Origin: Nitrospirota bacterium
GTDB taxonomy: Bacteria; Nitrospirota; Thermodesulfovibrionia; Thermodesulfovibrionales; JdFR-85
Direction: 5' to 3'
Assembly: GCA_015485235.1 (NCBI GenBank)
Contig: WFTX01000180.1
Coordinates: 1-7,135 of the forward strand
Length of the DNA: 7,135 bases
Below, one piece after another: positions 4,416-7,135 of this stretch. The notes under the pieces were generated by a model, which saw nothing but the letters and a program-made list of their open reading frames with translations, was not told the origin of the DNA and searched no databases. Every line of letters starts with the position of its first letter. Within the stretch, counting starts at the first letter, position 1. The position numbers and the translations under genes were made by a program.

Positions 4416-5850
4416 TGATCTCGGTGATGAGGCTTTCCATCTCACGGACCTCCTTCACCTTGCCCCGTTTCCTGTAGCCTCCAAGGAGTATGTTAGCCTT
4501 TCTTATCAGGACTTCCTGCAACCTTTGCCGGAGCTGGGGAGACCGCTCCGCCAGCCAGGCATCATGGAGGCTTCTTACCCTGAAACGGTCCATGGCAGGG
4601 TATCTCCTGGAGAGCTGATCAGGATGCCCTCCGTATTTGACCACTGAATTGTCGGGGACGAGCCCCACCAGGTGTTCCCGGGTGATTCTTATCCAGAGGT
4701 CATAGTCCTCACAGACAGGCAGGTCCTCCCGGAAGCCGCCGTATTTCTCGAAGAGGGACTTTTTCAGCATCACCGATGAGGGAGATATCAGGCAGAGGTT
4801 CAGGGACCTTTCCCAGATCCAGCCCTCTTCCTTCTGATGATGCTTGCAGGGGTTTACCCTTCTGCCGTGCCGGATCCATATCTCCCCGGACTGGATTATC
4901 TCAAAGAAGGGGTTTCTTTCAAGGTATTCCACCTGTTTCCTGAGTTTGTCCTCCTTCCAGAGGTCGTCAGAGTCAAGAAAGGCGACCCACCGGCCGGAGG
5001 CAGCCGCCACCCCCATGTTCCTTGCACGGGAAGGCCCGTGATTCCCTCCGGTCTGGAGGAGGGTGATCCTGCTTCCGTATCTCTTCAGGACCGAGGGGGT
5101 CTGGTCAGTTGAGCCGTCGTCCACCACTATCACTTCAAGGGGCTTCAGGCTCTGGGAGAGGACCGAATCTACAGCCTTCATTACCGGTTCAGGCCGGTTA
5201 TGAACAGGTATTATGACGGAGATATCACCTCCGTCGGGTCTCTGGTCAAGAAAGCCGAAGAGGTCCCTCACAGCCTGCCTGAGCAACGGGAGGGCTTCAC
5301 GGTACTCCTTTTTTGCAGAGGGGCCGGCCGAGTCAGTAATGAACTTGAGAGTACGGAAGGGGATACCCCTTTCCCTGAAGACCTCTGCCTGATAGTATGC
5401 CTCCATATCGCAGGCAAGCCCTTCAGTAAGAGAACCGTCAGTCACAGGACGGGGCATGCTCACCAGTTCCCTCAGGGTTATCATACCTTCAGGTTCCGGG
5501 ACCGGGAGGGGATGGAAGTTTTGTATTTTTGCCCCTTCAGGCGTTCTGAGAAACTCCGGGGTTATCCACCTCCCCCTCAGTCTGGAATCCCCGGAAAGAC
5601 CGCATGTCCCGATGTTCAGGACAGAGAGGGGGCTCAGGTGATCGGAGATCCATTCGGCGGCCTTCAGGGATGCATCCGGCCCGGGGCCCGTGATAATAAT
5701 GAGGATATCCTTTTCAGTTCTTTTCAGTCCCGAGAGCATGCCTGCCTCGAGTCCCCTGATCCGCACCACGGGAAGCCCCTTCAGGCGGAACCATTCCCTG
5801 TCTATCTCATCCTCAAGGGCAACAGTGATTACCAGTCTGAACCTTTTCAT
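4396..5850 (-). CDS. Fusion: nucleoside phosphorylase/nucleosidase-like domain + family 2 glycosyltransferase
   Basis: A 484-residue two-domain protein. Residues 1 to about 202 resemble the purine nucleoside phosphorylase / MTA-SAH nucleosidase superfamily: VITVALEDEID at the start (candidate early Glu), VLNIGTCGLSGD (77-88), CDMEAYYQAEVF (147-158; DME is the ribose-binding signature) and KFITDSAG (169-176; candidate catalytic Asp173). Residues about 209-430 are a GT-A family 2 glycosyltransferase: ISVIIPVHNRP, VVDDGSTD (242-249), FLDSDDLW (291-298; metal-binding DxD type) and CEDYDLWIRI (380-389; catalytic base region). The rest is a basic helical tail. There are no membrane segments. The two parts are in one uninterrupted frame, joined by a short linker (about 202-208), so this is a genuine fusion unless a sequencing error joined two genes. 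No clear ribosome site precedes the ATG. Substrates are unknown; a link to nucleoside-containing lipids or cell-surface glycans is speculation. Confidence 0.85.
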   Translation of the reverse strand: MKRFRLVITVALEDEIDREWFRLKGLPVVRIRGLEAGMLSGLKRTEKDILIIITGPGPDASLKAAEWISDHLSPLSVLNIGTCGLSGDSRLRGRWITPEFLRTPEGAKIQNFHPLPVPEPEGMITLRELVSMPRPVTDGSLTEGLACDMEAYYQAEVFRERGIPFRTLKFITDSAGPSAKKEYREALPLLRQAVRDLFGFLDQRPDGGDISVIIPVHNRPEPVMKAVDSVLSQSLKPLEVIVVDDGSTDQTPSVLKRYGSRITLLQTGGNHGPSRARNMGVAAASGRWVAFLDSDDLWKEDKLRKQVEYLERNPFFEIIQSGEIWIRHGRRVNPCKHHQKEEGWIWERSLNLCLISPSSVMLKKSLFEKYGGFREDLPVCEDYDLWIRITREHLVGLVPDNSVVKYGGHPDQLSRRYPAMDRFRVRSLHDAWLAERSPQLRQRLQEVLIRKANILLGGYRKRGKVKEVREMESLITEITKKCAS

Positions 5851-5865
5851 GACAATTGTATTATT

Positions 5866-5905
5866 TTGGTATAGTTGGTATATTGGTGTATTAGTGTACT
5901 GGTAT
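5866..5905. repeat. Degenerate ~9-bp tandem repeat (TTGGTATAT-like)
   Basis: TTGGTATAG, TTGGTATAT, TGGTGTAT, TAGTGTACT and GGTAT follow each other directly, about 4.5 imperfect copies. It fills much of the 114-base gap before the fusion gene, giving an AT-rich leader just ahead of its ATG. It may be a slippage-prone array near the promoter; no clear -35/-10 pair can be picked in it. Confidence 0.5.
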
Positions 5906-5964
5906 CAATGTAACCAACGCAGAACCCCGAACGTCGAAGGCCAGGCGGTATCTGTGGCACGGGC

Positions 5965-6948
5965 TTAACAGGCCTTCCTTATCTTTGCGATGAAGAAGCC
6001 CCAGGAGTCAAGGTAATGGGGGTAGATTCTGATGGTCTTTTTCATATCAGCGGCGAACTCCTTACCCTCCCAGCAGGTTATGCCGGGAGTGGTTTTTATC
6101 CCCTCGATTCCTGCCTCTTCTATGGAGGCCGTCTCTCTGTTGTCAAGGAGGTGCTGGATCACAGCCTCATTCTCAATGGGGGAGTAGGTGCAGGTGGAAT
6201 AGACCAGAATCCCTCCCTCACTGAGGAGATCAAACCCACGGAGGATCATCTGTTTCTGATAGCCTGACATCCTGAGGGATGACTCGGGCCTCCAGGGCTG
6301 CATCAGTTCCATCTCCTGCTCCCTCATCACCTCCCTGTGGCGGCCCTCGCCGGTACAGGGGGCGTCAAGGAGAACCCGGTCGAACCTTAAGGGCCTTCCA
6401 TCGGGCAGCCTCATGGGGAAGTTCTGGGCCTGGTAGTTGGTGATGAGTGTGCTGAGAACCCCCAGCCTCTCTATATGGTATTTGAGAATCCCCAGCCGTC
6501 TCCGTTTCAGCTCATTGGCAACGATCAGTGCCCTGTTGCCCGTGAGCGCAGCTATCTGGGTGGTCTTGCTCCCGGGTGAGGCGCACAGGTCAATTATCTT
6601 CTGTCCCGGCGCAAGGTCAAGCAGCAGGGGGGGGAGCATTGAACTCAGCCCCTGGAGGTGATAATGGCCGAGGAAATACTCAAGGGTGGCTCCGGGCCTT
6701 TCAAGACCCGTGAAGGAGTAAGCACCCTTTATTGGGAGAGGGGTAAGTCTTCCTCCCCATTTCCGGAGTCTGGGAATCAGGGAATCCGGAGTGGTTTTGA
6801 GCAGGTTTACACGGAGGTGGGAGGGATGTTCTCTCTTCAGGGCCTCTTTGAAGTCATCGTAGTCAGGAATAATTTCTGCATAGAGGTCGAAATGTCCGGC
6901 CCAGGGGACCTTACTCTCCGCCTCCCTTCTCAGCGAGATCTCAGCCAA
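5965..6948 (-). CDS. RsmF/NOP2/Sun-family RNA m5C methyltransferase
   Basis: A 327-residue S-adenosylmethionine-dependent enzyme that methylates C5 of cytosine in rRNA or tRNA. Motif I, DLCASPGSKTTQIA, is at 120-133 (SAM binding), motif IV DAPCTGEG at 195-202 (C198, product release) and motif VI STCTYSPIENE at 251-261 (C253, the nucleophile); RIYPHYLDSWGFFIAKI closes the fold. The N-terminal part (about 20-110) is the usual RNA-handling region with SHLRVNLLK (43-51). The length fits compact family members; the NusB-like domain of RsmB and the C-terminal PUA-like part of E. coli RsmF are absent, so the exact target base cannot be told. The start codon is TTG, supported by AAAGGA 3-4 bases upstream; no nearer ATG fits. 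It is the first gene of the leftward set, 114 bases before the fusion gene. Confidence 0.93.
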   Translation of the reverse strand: MAEISLRREAESKVPWAGHFDLYAEIIPDYDDFKEALKREHPSHLRVNLLKTTPDSLIPRLRKWGGRLTPLPIKGAYSFTGLERPGATLEYFLGHYHLQGLSSMLPPLLLDLAPGQKIIDLCASPGSKTTQIAALTGNRALIVANELKRRRLGILKYHIERLGVLSTLITNYQAQNFPMRLPDGRPLRFDRVLLDAPCTGEGRHREVMREQEMELMQPWRPESSLRMSGYQKQMILRGFDLLSEGGILVYSTCTYSPIENEAVIQHLLDNRETASIEEAGIEGIKTTPGITCWEGKEFAADMKKTIRIYPHYLDSWGFFIAKIRKAC

Positions 6949-7135
6949 TGTTCCTTTTACCTGAATTGAGCGATTCTTATCCGGATATTATCAGGATACC
7001 CTTTTGGGGCAGGTGGAGGAGACGAGTAATCCCCATTTGAGCAATACCGCTTTATCCATACACCAACTGCCCGGTCTTTCACCCGTCAGGTTGATAATCA
7101 TCCTTTTTTGTAATTTAATCATCATTGCATTAATA
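6949..7135. other. Upstream region of the methyltransferase gene, no supported gene
   Basis: This 187-base stretch should hold the promoter of the leftward genes. A GATAAT (minus strand, about 6987-6992) is a possible -10 but has no convincing -35. A 10-bp palindrome TATCCGGATA lies at 6978-6987. An open frame of 44 codons on the minus strand (7125 to 6991) has no ribosome site and no recognisable product. The last 30 bases are AT-rich. Confidence 0.5.

Noticed and set aside
5200..5874. 224-codon plus-strand frame opposite the fusion gene
   Set aside because: Antisense shadow of the nucleosidase-like domain, without a recognisable domain or start signal.
6991..7125. 44-codon minus-strand frame upstream of the methyltransferase
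   Set aside because: No ribosome binding site with proper spacing, no similarity I recognise; it could also be the tail of a frame entering from outside the window.

Overview
The window looks like ordinary chromosomal DNA from a bacterium with moderate to slightly high GC. The mix of genes (a minimal NifU-type Fe-S carrier, a stand-alone AICAR formyltransferase, CutA, an ATP-cone nuclease), heavy use of AGG and ATA codons, and an FNR-type box suggest an anaerobic or facultative organism such as a member of Nitrospirota or Desulfobacterota. That placement is inference from gene style, not from a marker gene.

Left part (1-1854): a divergent pair. On the minus strand is a 278-residue nuclease with an N-terminal ATP-cone, a PD-(D/E)xK (Mrr/RecB-like) core and a C-terminal helix-hairpin-helix. 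On the plus strand is a ModA-like periplasmic-binding-fold protein with no signal peptide and no transporter genes beside it. Only 69 bases separate them. These bases hold a 7-bp inverted repeat (ATTGGGA-N8-TCCCAAT), an extended -10 reading left and a near-consensus TTGACC-N17-TATAAT promoter reading right. Both promoters would start transcription at or next to a start codon, so both mRNAs may be leaderless.

Middle (1855-2396): a gene-free stretch of about 540 bases. It contains a 210-bp element bounded by a perfect 29-bp inverted repeat (MITE-like, or a long RNA fold), a cluster of TTATGCA repeats and palindromes, and then a likely FNR/CRP-class promoter for the 75-residue NifU-domain Fe-S protein. 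That gene ends at a strong hairpin that lies between two convergent genes.

Right part (2686-6948, all minus strand, read right to left): an RsmF/NOP2/Sun-type RNA m5C methyltransferase starting at TTG; a fusion of a nucleoside phosphorylase/hydrolase-fold domain with a family 2 glycosyltransferase, ending in an intrinsic terminator built over its own stop codon; then a new transcription unit with its own sigma70-type promoter, containing the AICAR transformylase half of PurH without the IMP cyclohydrolase half, followed 24 bases later by cutA. The last 187 bases upstream of the methyltransferase hold no gene I can support.

The points most worth following are the divergent nuclease/cytosolic binding-protein pair, the nucleosidase-glycosyltransferase fusion, the 210-bp inverted-repeat element and the promoter architecture before the NifU-like gene.
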